Positions 43,705 through 54,947 of a DNA stretch of 64,000 nt are shown here, one piece after another. Position numbers and translations under genes: made by a program. The notes beneath the pieces are model-generated. The model ran no database searches, had not been told where the DNA came from, and saw only the letters and a program-made list of their open reading frames with translations. The stretch's first letter is position 1, and every line of letters begins with the position of its first letter. The DNA comes from Ophiostoma sp. CBS 140.51 (lineage: Eukaryota; Ascomycota; Sordariomycetes; Ophiostomatales; Ophiostomataceae): positions 62,001 to 126,000 of the forward strand of contig JANSLP010000049.1 in assembly GCA_029298735.1 (NCBI GenBank). The letters are read 5' to 3'.

Positions 43705-46309
43705 GTGTGCACATTAACCTCCTTTTACTTACATATTGACCTATGCCCGAGTATTTAACGCTGTTTGGTCTCGATTGGCGTGGTCTTGGAGGTCTTGGGA
43801 GTTCTTGGGTGTTTTTTGGTGTCGTCCGTTGGAGTAGGGTCATCTTTCAGAGAGAGAAAGGGGGAGGTGTTTTGTGATGTTATTTACTTGTCTCCTTTTG
43901 GCGCAGGGAGACTTGGGGGCGCTTGTACAAGTACATGTAGCTGTACTCTAAACTTGAGCCTCGGCGGTGGGCACGCGACCAGGTACAGCATCTTGAGAAG
44001 TGAATTCATACGAAAATGAAAAGTAAAAAAGAGAAAGTCGAATCGAGGGGTGGGCGTCACGGTTGCGTTGGTCTGGGTGTCTGATCTAGCCCTCGATTTG
44101 GGTGGTCCTCCAGGGGTGGATACAACAACGCAGAGGCGAGAGAACCAAAAATAAGCACGCTACGGTCTTAGTGGGATAGGGCAAAAAGGCGCGAAAAAGC
44201 TTAATCTGCTCGGGCGTGAGAGGGAGTGGGCCTTAACAGCCAGGAGGGAGTGAGGGAATGCAACGAAGGATTGAAGAGCATTTGGGAGAGGGGGGAGGGG
44301 AGTGAGAATGAAGTCGCGACGGTACAAGTATTGAAGAGAGACAATCTTGTTGTGGCGCGGGAAGGCGCGACCGTATGCACAGGCAAGCTTGTCGAAAGGC
44401 AGGCGCGACCCCTTTGTTCTACTTTGTCGTTGCTGGCTGTCTGGATGAGATCCTTTTTTTCTCGTATTCACGAAATTCCACAAACTGGACAAATTGCTGG
44501 ATTAGGAAAGAGAGCCAAGAGAGTCCCACTTCTCCGGGCGTTGAAGGAAGGAGCGACAGAGCTACAGACGGTACTTGTGTTCAACCGGCTCTCTCCTCAA
44601 TATCTGCCGTCCTGTCTTTGCCTTGCCTTGCTTGTCTCCTATGGATCCTGAACAGGCGAAGCTTTTCTGTCAATTTGTCACTTTTTATGCTTGTACTTTT
44701 GTGCGACAAGCCTTCTACAGACCCTGGACAGAAAGACAGACAGACTCGACGGCCTCCAGCAGATACAGATACAGTTGCAGTCACAGTTGCAATCTTCCCG
44801 CTGCGATCCTTCAGGTCAAGCATCTCACATTTTACATCGTCGTATTGAGTTTCCTTGATCCTCTTTCTGCCCTCCACGGCCGAGACATTTGCTGTGCTGG
44901 GCGGGAGGCTCGGACGAGAACAGACGGTCAGTATTTGCACAGCGTTCCTCTCCCGACTTTGTCCCTCGCACAGATCGAAGGTCCTTTCTTTGATGGTGAG
45001 ACGGGTGTCACCGAATAAGGGGTGGTCCAAACCCGAACTGAAGTCCCTGCCTGCAAAGTCCGAATCACAATCCCAGTGATGCAAGGAAGCAAAGGGAGCA
45101 GATAGGTACATATCTTACAGCGTCCACCGTACATTTCATCACTTTTAATTCTATCCTTCTGCGTATACTAACGACCGTGAGTCCCAAACCGTTCCAGCGG
45201 AGAGAGGCAGTCAGAAGTGCAGAAAGAACAACCGCCAGAGCCGAAAAGAGCAGAAAGGGCAAAAAGACCCTGGACTGCCAAGATTCAAGAAACAAATCCA
45301 GATCAAACCTACTACCTTATTTGTCTGGGGAGAAGGGGCCAGATTGGACAGAGACAGCAGCAGTCAGAAAAGACCACAGAGAGATGCTGACCAACGAATC
45401 ACCCGGCGGCAGTGACGGAGGGGTTGCATGGACCTGGGGGCCAAGAAGAAGACCACGCGCAGAATAAGAAAGCAGATACCGTTGAAGCTGCGAATAAAGA
45501 GAAGGGCGAAAAAAGGTCATTGGTATCGACCCGCGCCGGCCAGGTCCAGGCCCTCGCGCGCCCCTTTGACGCAGCAACCGTGTTTCAGGTCCGTCTGCTG
45601 CAGTGTCTGAAGTTTGTCTGTATCGTCTGTGTTGTCTGTGTCGGTTGATGTCTTTTATGTTTCTGATGTTTTCAATGTCTCTGATGTTTCTGGTTTTCAT
45701 CGTTTGTGTTTCTGCTGTTTCTGCGATAGGCGAGCAGTTGCGGTCAAGCACTGCCTGTTGAAGTCACATTGTTTTCGCCATTCCTTTCCGTCTCGGCGGT
45801 CAAGCCACATCGTATGCACTGACCTGGCCAAGAAAGCCCCAGACAAAGCAAGCACTCAATCACGCACTTTTAATGCTTTCGGCCTGCCCCCGAAAGGCCA
45901 AGACCCAAAGCTTTTTAAGAAGTAAAAAGAGATCTGGGCTTCTGTGCTCTAGACTCTACGGAGTAGACCCTCGCCTTTTCGTAGCTAACTCAAAGTGGCG
46001 GCGTCCCGGCTTGGCTGAACTATCATAGTCGTACGAAGACTCGTACTTTTGTGAATGAAAAGTAAAAGAGAGACAAAGAACGCAATTTTCCCATCGTTTA
46101 CTGGAGTGGAAGCAAGCAGGCGACACTTTTCCTGACGCGCTCAGCGCTCACGACATTGGAGCTGTTCGTCCCCTTGCCAAATGGAGAAACGAATCAAGTC
46201 AACTCAACCCATATCAAAATTAAGCTTGTCCAAGTCCCCACCACCGCTCGGGAAGGCGAGAGCGACATGAGGCACACCTAAGACGTTCTGCTGAGCATTA
46301 TCCCATAAA

Positions 46310-46327
46310 GTCTACGACGTCGTAGAC
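46310..46327. repeat. 18-base perfect palindrome with GACGTC core
   Basis: GTCTACGACGTCGTAGAC reads identically on both strands. The core GACGTC is the centre of ATF/CREB-type bZIP sites, though the flanks are not the full TGACGTCA. Confidence 0.9.
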
Positions 46328-46879
46328 ACATGCACTTCTACACTTGTGTGCAAGTGCGTGCAAGTGCGCTCTGCAAGCCCGCTCACGCCAGCACGGAAAA
46401 AGCAATAAAAAGCTCGTCAACTGGCGGATGTGTGTACAAAATGTGGCTTAAAAGCGTGGGAGGATACCATCAAGTAGCATGGATGCTGGATGCAACGCCA
46501 GTGCTTTCGAGCCAATACAATCCAGTCAAATGGCAAGCAACGGGAATGGTGGAAGAATAGTGAGAACAAACTCGAACAAATAGACTCCCAATGGGGGCAG
46601 CACCAAAGCCAGGCTTGCCCTTTTTCGTCGCGGGGCTTGGCGCACGCCATCGTATCCCCCAACTCTTTCTCAGAGAAGGACGGTCTAGACCGCCGCCGCC
46701 CGCCTGGCTTGCACCCTTCTGCACGGGCTGTGGCCGCGGTGTGCCATTGGCTCCCTGCCGCGCGCGATGTTGTGCCACTCCAACAAAGTCCAGTCTGGAC
46801 GGCTCCCAGTACATGTACATCCACTGGGTAGGCAGGTAAACGAACCACCGATCCTGTGTCTTTATCAGACCCAGCCATC

Positions 46880-46999
46880 TTTTCAGCATATCCAACGCAT
46901 TTCCAGCGCATCCAACGCATTCACAGCGCATCGAACATATCCAGCGCACTCAGCGCGTTCAACCAGCGCATTCAACCAGCGCATTAAGCAGCGCAATTC
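46880..46999. repeat. Imperfect ~10-13-base tandem repeat (CCAGCGCATT family)
   Basis: About eleven imperfect head-to-tail copies of a unit like TCCAGCGCAT; the last copies lengthen to 13 bases (CCAGCGCATTCAA). No flanking features suggest a mobile element. Confidence 0.8.
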
Positions 47000-49900
47000 A
47001 TCACTTTCAATCCATCGCTTTCAAAGCGCTTTCGTATTGGTCTTCTTAACTAAATACACAGCTCTGTCGGGCCCTTTAGTGTGCCTTGGTTCTTGACCTT
47101 GCTAAAAGAGTGTTAGCGCAGCACGATTTGGCTGTATTTTGGCTGTAAGACGATGGTTCGTTCACGTGGGAGCCGATTTGGACTGGTCTTTTCTCTTGAG
47201 TTCTCTTTCTCATTCACACTCACAAGGTTGCAGCCCGTTCTTGAAGCCAGCGCAAAAGTGCAAAAGTAGTGACAAATCGGAAATGGTAGGCAGCAGACAA
47301 AAAGAATGAACGGTACCTGACCAGAAGGGAAGGACATACAGAAGGCAAAGAAGGTTAAGAAGGCAAAATGGAAGAAGCCGAGAAATCAGAAGAAGAAAAA
47401 AAAGACAAAGCAACGGTGAACGCTGTCGGGCAACGACAACAATAAGCTACCAAAAATACGGGCCGAAACATAAAAATAGAGGCTCACAGGGCAGTGCAGT
47501 GGACGGGCCCGAGATGGATGCTTGGCGACAAACTGCGAACTGTATCTGAATATTCACGAACTGCAACAGTGCGAAGTGAGCCGTGAACCAGTGCCCCGGG
47601 AAGATGGGAAGATGGGGGATGGGAAGACGACAGAAGAGGAGGCTGGAAAGGAGAAGAGGACTAACAACTGGTCTTGCATCTCAACACTTCCGAATGCAAA
47701 TTCAGATGCTAACACACCATCCTCCAAAACCCCCCCAAAAGTTGGAAGCTCTCAGTCAGGTCAGAAGGCTGCTGCCACTCTTCCCCTCGCGCACCGCTGA
47801 TCGCCCATGTTTTCGACAGACTGGGCCTGGGCGAGGGCCCCAGACAGGCAATGCTCCACTGTCTTTCAATTGACCCCCCTGTCAGTGCTTTTTGGTGTCG
47901 AGGATGTGGTCCCCCCTCGATTTCTCGAAAAGTGTGGGTGGTGCCTGCATCTGAATGCACCTGTCGTGGTTGCGGTCGTGCCTTCCCCCTCCCGGCTTTC
48001 CTTCTTTCCTCGTGAGCTCGGCAACTTTACTCCCCTGTGTCAATCCGACAAGAAGTGGAAAGAGGACAAACGGAATGAAATTAAAAAGAAGGAAAGAACG
48101 AAGAAAAGAAAGAAAGCCTCGTCCAATCCCTGTCTGTGGTCCATACTTTGCCTGCCCACCGCAGGCGGCACAAATCTCATGGCATAAAGTTTGGCAATTT
48201 TGGCACGGCGCTCTTCTTTTTCGTCTCGTCCCTCCTTCCTCCGCATATCGCATCTTACACAGGAACGCTGTGAGATACATGTCAGGACCAGTAAGATCGG
48301 GCCTTGCACGACGGGCCCTGGTCTTTTCTGTCTTTTCTGTCTGTCTGCAAGAGAAGAAAATGCAAATGTAAATCTTCGCCAAAACTGTGCCACAGAGCGA
48401 AAGCCAGACCGCTGTAGACCAACTCTCTGTCTCGTGCATTACTCGCGCCTAACCTGTGCTTCTTTGTTGCTTATGGTTCGGTACCGTCTCTCTTTCTAGC
48501 TTTTTTCGTTCTGTCTTTTTTTGCTGTTTTGCGCTTTCTACTTTTTACTCCTCTCCGCTCTTTCCCTTTTTCCACTGCCCTGGTCGCCTCCCGTACTTGC
48601 CCTTTGTTTTCGATTTTCGTACTCGCAGTCGTAGACAAAGGCAGGCACGACCCAAGACAGGCACAAGGCACAGGAAGGAACAGGCACGAGTAGACGCTAT
48701 TCCCGCCGTCCCAACGCCAAACGCTCTTGCCATCTTTTCCCTCTTTCCTTCGTCTCGCCTTGCCCAACCGTGCCTCAGGGCAGTCTTGGCCGGTGACACT
48801 TGCTGTTTCGTCACCGATCGACCATGATCGTCCTTGCGTACCAAACGCCACATTTTGAGTCTTTCCTTCCTTTCGTTCTTTTCTTTCGTTGCTTTCGTCG
48901 TCGTAGTTTATTCCCTCGTCGAAAAGCTTATGTTGCTTCTTTTTCTCTTGTCAATGCTTCTTTTCAATTACTGTTCTTTTCTCACACACAAATCTTACAC
49001 CATCGTGCATCTTAGCTATTCTCAGCCATCTGAGACCATTTGCTGTCCGTCCTCACGCGTCGCTTGCTTCTTGCCATCCTCGTCCCTTCTTATTTTGGCT
49101 TTTTGGCTTTTTACTCTGTTACTTTGGCTTTTTGACTTTGGCAACTCTTCTTTTTTGCAGCCGCAGTCGTTCCTTCCCCCACTCGACCCCAGTACCTGAC
49201 AGCACCTGCCATCGTTGCCTTGTTTGCCTCATTCGCCCTTTCCTTAACACACGCCCCCTTCCAGTAAGATACATGCGCTTCAACCGCCAAATAACACCAG
49301 AAACGCCCAAAATCGCCCAAACGACAAGTACCAGGCACTAAAAGGCCAAAAATACACCCCTAACATCCTGCACCCAATAACCGCTACCCCCGAAAGCTTT
49401 CACTTTAGCCTGCAAACCTAACCACACTTTCCACACCAACAAACCGCTACAAGTTCCGAGCTCTATATTGCAAATGCGGGTCCTCTGAAACTCGAAAACA
49501 CCCCAAAACTCCCAAAAGTGCCCCAAACTCCCCAGCACGTTCCAAACCACCTAAAGCACCCAAACTGCCCCAAAAGCAATTTTCTTGGCATTGACGGCCA
49601 AAGAAGGTCTGGCCGATCATATATCTCGACCTGCCGCGCTCCTCCTCTCACACACACACCTTCTCCCTCGCTCCTGCCTCTTGGCTTCATTGTTGTTCAA
49701 ACTCTATTCTTTCCCTTTTCTCTCTCTCAGACTCTCTTCCTCTTTCATATTTGTTGATTTTGAAAAACAACACTCCTGTTTACTTTCTTCTTCTTCTCTC
49801 TTCTCCTCACTTCAACTCTCCAACTCCCCACCTCCTCAACTCTCAGGTCTCCCTTCGTTCTCGCCCTCGCAACGCCTCTTGTGCTCACTTTCATGTGGAC

Positions 49901-50415
49901 CTTGAACATTGAATCTTAAACCGGCCGTTCTCCTTCCCACCACCCCCTCTCTTCAAGGAAGAATTAAAAAAAAAAAAAACAAGAACCCTCAATTTCCTAT
50001 CCGCCCTTCGGCACGCTTCTTTCAATTTGGACCCGGCCTGTTTTTAATATATACGGAATATTAAAAACTGCCAAGAAAACGCATATTTTCTGGACTCTTC
50101 CCTGGACCTTGGACTTTCTCTCTTTGTGGACGCCGTTTTCTCCTCCTCGCCTATATACCAGTTGCAGTCCACACTCCTGGTCCAACTTTATTTGCGGCTG
50201 ATCTCGAAAGAGTGTGTGTGAACTTGCCGTGGAAAGAAGCTCTCTAAGCAACAAGAAGCAAGACAGTTCCGCTTTTGCCGTCTTTCCTTTTGCCTGGAGT
50301 TTGGACCGGTATTTATCAAACAGCGTCCCCTCTCTTCTCGCCAGAGCTCTCGTCACTCTTTCTCCTACTCTTCTTTTTCTCACCAAATAACACACTTCAC
50401 GCCCACACAGCCACA

Positions 50416-51324
50416 ATGCGGTCAACAACAACTCTTCTGTCTCTGCTGGCCGCGGCCGCCAGCGCGCCCGCCGTCTTTGCTGCTCCTATCCCGGGCAGCC
50501 TGTCCGCTGAGTGGGAACGCCGTCTCGCCGCTGTTGCTAGCCGCACCTCGCTCCGTCTGCACACGCTCTCGCCCGAGGCTGCGGCCGCGCTGGCCGACGA
50601 GACTGGCCCTAACGCCATTGTCATTGACAACCGCCACTACACGCCCTCTGGTGACATTGCACCGTCTGCCGTCCTGGCCACGCCTCGCCCGATCGTGACG
50701 ACGTACCTGATGGACCTTGGTGCCGCGAAGCCCGATGCTCCCAAAGATGCAGCAACAGCACCCGTGCCGATCCGTATCCAGAACACGCACGAGGGCATCG
50801 AGGTCGTTATTATCGACGCCGATGTTGAGGAGGCTCTCGAGGCCGCCAAGGCCATTGCCGGCACGCCTGACTCTACGCCCATGATCTCGCCCGTCGCCGT
50901 CGATCCACTGGAACCTGCCGAGCACGCCGCTCTGCAGCACATTGACGATGCCGTCCCCGAGTCCGTCAAGATGGAGTCGCAACCCGCCCACCACAAGAGC
51001 CGCCCCGCCACCGACGTGCCGTGCCACTACGCGCAGCTCCGCCGGGAAAACGACATGATGGTGATTGGCCTGGTGGCCATTTTCCTGCTGGTGATTGTCG
51101 CCGTCGAGCTCTATGACAGCAGCACTGAGTATGTTCTCTTTCTTATCCCTTGTCGTGTGACGTTTCACGTTTCATCAAACTCAAAGCACCCACTAACACT
51201 CAACAGAGCAACCGCACAGGACGCTCCCGTGGGCGCCATTAAGCTGGCCGACGACGAAATCTCGGAGAAGCGCCCGTTGTCGGTGCAGGCATCACCTGTG
51301 ACCCTGGCGTCGAGCCAGCAATAA
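50416..51324 (+). CDS. Secreted-pathway single-span membrane protein, unknown function
   Basis: Two exons, 50416-51128 and 51207-51324 (276 aa). The 78-nt intron has a GTATGT donor, an ACTAACAC branch point and a CAACAG acceptor. The intron has no stop and is a multiple of three, so a retained-intron form would be 302 aa. A clear signal peptide (MRSTTTLLSLLAAAASAPAVFA) is followed by an Ala-rich lumenal/extracellular domain with no recognised fold, then one membrane span (MMVIGLVAIFLLVIVAVELY, about residues 214-233) and a short cytosolic tail. A single pair-able Cys sits just before the span (DVPCHYAQL). Type I topology is inferred. I do not recognise the family. Confidence 0.8.
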   Translation: MRSTTTLLSLLAAAASAPAVFAAPIPGSLSAEWERRLAAVASRTSLRLHTLSPEAAAALADETGPNAIVIDNRHYTPSGDIAPSAVLATPRPIVTTYLMDLGAAKPDAPKDAATAPVPIRIQNTHEGIEVVIIDADVEEALEAAKAIAGTPDSTPMISPVAVDPLEPAEHAALQHIDDAVPESVKMESQPAHHKSRPATDVPCHYAQLRRENDMMVIGLVAIFLLVIVAVELYDSSTEYVLFLIPCRVTFHVSSNSKHPLTLNRATAQDAPVGAIKLADDEISEKRPLSVQASPVTLASSQQ

Positions 51325-54300
51325 TCACAGCTTTCGCGCAGCAGAGAGGCAGTCTCTGCTGTACTGTACTATCGCATTCGTCCTCAACTTTCAGGATATA
51401 CTTTCCTTTTCTTTTTCACTTTCTTTGTAGCAACGCAACGCATGGGGTTATGGCGCAAAAAGGGCAGGATACACATTGATACTTTTTACTTTTGTTATAT
51501 TTCGTTTTACTCCGGATTCCATCTTTTAGCGACAGGGAACGTTGAGGTGTTTTTTGGGACATTACAATACCATTCTTTTTCTTCATTTTTATTGTCCAAC
51601 TTGTTTACTGTTTGATATCAGCACTGGCGTTTATTCTTTCGACGAGAGAATTTTCAAAATGGCAAGAGAACATTCAACAGCAATACTCAAAACATACATT
51701 ATGCTTAGACGAACATACCTAGTTATCTTTACAGCTATCGAGACGTCAAACAAAGCATTCACCAACAGGCTCACGAACAGACTCGCCAACGTTCAATAGT
51801 CTGAATGTTTATTTAGGCTTGGTATTGCTAAAAGTGCCATATCCTATTCTCCAACCTTATTTAGTTTTTGTTCGCCCTTGTTTAGAGTGTCTCGTGGCCG
51901 TGCGGTGTGCCCATTTCCCCCCATTCCCGCCCTTTGAAAGCCTCCAAAAAGCCTCGTCTCTCTCCCTTCGTTCTTTGATGATCTTGGCCGCCTTTGGAGG
52001 CGTGTTCACTCGTCCCCGCGAGTAAAGAATTCGACAACGAGAGGAAGCGACTCAGAATCGAATTACCACAGTAAAAACGTCGTAGAGTATGAGGTCTTGG
52101 CGCGACTCGCGTCCCTGCCAAATCGGGCAATTAGATGTCACGAACAATGCAGACACGGAAAGAATACGCAGATACACGTATCAAAAGGCATACGAAAAAG
52201 AGCAAGGGTACGGGTATGTAGAAAAGAGAGGGCGCACATCAAAAGCCTCGCTTACAGCATCTTCTCTCCCTTTTTGGAGACTCTTGCACGAACAAGGCAA
52301 TTTTTGACGCATTTTAGCAGCTGTCGAGAATTGCTGCCTCTTTTTTCTTGAGTGCATGTTCATCCCTTGGAGAGAGAACATCGCCCTGCCAAGAGCCTTT
52401 TCGCGAGTAAGAGTGAAATTTAATTTGACGGGCCTCCAACAACCCTCGTGTCAAGAGAAACACGCAAATAAAGTCGGCGTCGGTGAATATGCCCCGACTT
52501 CTCACTGACTCTTCCTCCTCGAACGGTCAAAATCCGCTGGAGCCTTTCTCGTCCTTCTTCAACAAACGATCTACACTTGTCGTTCCGAATGAGGCAATGA
52601 ACCGTCAACGCACATTACGAGAGCACCACCCACCAGCAAACCCACCAGCACACGTTCACTGACAAAGAAAGACTGGACTCTGCAAGCAAGCATGCCATAA
52701 GAAAACCGCAAACATAATTACAATCGACAGGCCGCCAAGAAAAGGGGAACAAGACATGCTAACATGAGAGAGGGATGTTCGCGTTTTTTGTCATGTCTCT
52801 CGTTCTCGACTCTTCAACAATGATTTCAAATTCTGTTTCTCGTCATGCCCTTAATATCAACGGACGCGAACTTTGGCAAAAGGTTGGCGCAAGCATCGCG
52901 CAGACAAACACTTTGCATGAAGCACACGGCGCATTACATATCACAGGCCCCACCAACGGCAGTCATTGCGCGTGGGCCTGGCCATCATGTCGAGCACCGC
53001 GCAATTTACTCGTGTCTCCCACGCCGTGGGCAGGCTCGGAGCACAATGAGTTTATGGCACTGAACACACAATGCAGAAACACAATTGTGACAACACCTGC
53101 TGACTCGTTTTGCGCAACCCAGACAAGACGCACAGCGTGAACCACTTTTTGGGGCACTCTCGAGGAGTTGAAACATCAACCAGAAACGTCCCACGAACCA
53201 CACTATGCCCTTTGCCAACAAATCCATCGTGCCCACACAAAACCCATACAACGTCCATCTGCCGTGCTCCTTCGGGCATCGTTCGGCTCCTCTTGACCGT
53301 TTTCGAACGTCTTGGCAGTTTTACGATGTGCAATAGGCATGATAGGACGGAGTACTGGGCATGTCTGTTATCGGGCTGTTGCATCGAGAGGCCGCGCCGT
53401 ACCATTTGTATGCCGGTATGCCAGCATTTGGCAGACAGGGGACGGAGAAAAAGCAGGGTAAGGTATGTCAAAACCAAGCAGAGAAAGCCTTGCCTGCCGT
53501 TGCAAACATGCCCGCCTGCTGTTGCAATTCAAAGTTGAACTTGTTTCAAAAGCACACAACTGCCACAAACTGCCACAAGCCTTGATGTAGAGAGAAGAGG
53601 GGGCTCTTGGGCTCGTGGGAAAGGGCGTTAAAGCCCCCCGTTAAAACGGTTCAAGCTCGACACCAAGCGTCGGCTCCAGGTTCTATGTGGGACCACGGGC
53701 CCCCGAAACGAAACCCATCAAAAACAAACCAAAAACGACAGCGCCTACTGGCTCGAAGCTTCAGTGTGAGCTTGGGGAGCGAGCTTGGGGAGCAAGCTGG
53801 CTTTCTGTAGCTCTTGTCTTTGTAGGAGATATGCGGGAGATGCGCAGAGAGCCTTTTCGCAGGGCGACAAAGAAAAACTCGAAGGCGAAAATGACGGAGC
53901 TACCCGTCGACCGAATTTAGGGCTACAACTTTGGTTTGTTTACTTTCAATACGACATGACATACGACATCGTCTGCCGGCCGCATCATCACGAATGACGT
54001 CTCTCTTTCCCAATGAGTGGACTCAGCCGGGTATGTGTCGTTTACGGACATCACCGTTCACCCAAAGAGGCTGTAAAAATACATAGCCTCGACAAACTGC
54101 GGCCAAGCTTGTGAGTCCCCATTGGCTCGGCTGTGCCTGCACATGCACGAGAACCAAGACCCTCTTCCCGAGCCTTCCCCTCCCGCCAAAAAAGTGCAAG
54201 AAAGACCCTCAAAAGGAAAGAGAAAAGGCTGCAGGGCTCAAAAACCTTGCGTTTGCTGCCCTGCACCAAGTAGCCCAGCTCAGCAACTCCAGCCCAGTGA

Positions 54301-54947
54301 TGGTTCATTGGAAGGTGATGCACCCCTGTTCTTCTCCTCCTCCTCTTTCTCTCGGGCCCGCCATCCAATCCCGCTTTAACACCCCTCCATCGCCCACCCA
54401 CAACCCCTGTCACAGCAACAAACCTGCAAGGATCATGGAGGGGCTGCCTCTTCTTTTGCCGCAAAAGAGACGCAAAATCGCAGGCAAAGAAAACACTCAG
54501 GCAGCCTCTTCTTCGTGCTTGTCGCCTGCCCAGCCCAGCCATGACTTTTGTCTCCACAACTAAGGCTCTTGTTCCCTATTCCTTTTTCCAGCCTCCTCCG
54601 TAACGAGCGAAACGAAGCACCAAGAGCTTTTTTTCTTGTTCTCGGAGCGTTTCTTGTTTTTAAAACGTTTCTCTTTTCCCAAACCTTGTAAAACAAAAAC
54701 GACAAAACACAACAAAACAAAACGAACAAGACAAGCTTGCGAGGCAACTTCCCCCAGTCCCGCTTTGCTTGCTTTTGTTTGGTGTTGTCTTGTCTTGTCT
54801 CGACTCACCCTACACTCGAGCGTCAAGCGTCATCTGCGGCCTGCGTCACCAGAGTCAGGAAACCCCCTCTTCGAGCACACACCACACGGACAACCGCAGG
54901 ACACACAAGATACGCACACGCCCCGTTGATCGGTTCGCTCCACTACA
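51325..54947. other. Intergenic, 3.6 kb
   Basis: 3' UTR of the membrane protein gene, then DNA with no supported gene and probable promoter/leader of the annexin gene. Open frames up to about 170 codons on both strands have no recognisable motifs; the plus-strand frame of 357 codons starting at 54769 is an out-of-frame shadow of the annexin gene. Confidence 0.45.

Larger units (their letters stand above)
40701..50415. other. 9.7-kb gene-poor region
   Basis: No intact gene supported. Contents: possible decayed minus-strand coding sequence at 42.2-43.7 kb, a TACGGAGTA motif (45957-45965), an 18-base palindrome (46310-46327), a decanucleotide repeat (46880-46999), TGT-rich imperfect repeats near 45600-45720 and CT-rich DNA at 48.5-50.4 kb that is probably leader or promoter of the next gene. 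Other frames of 100-185 codons on both strands show no recognisable motif. Confidence 0.45.
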
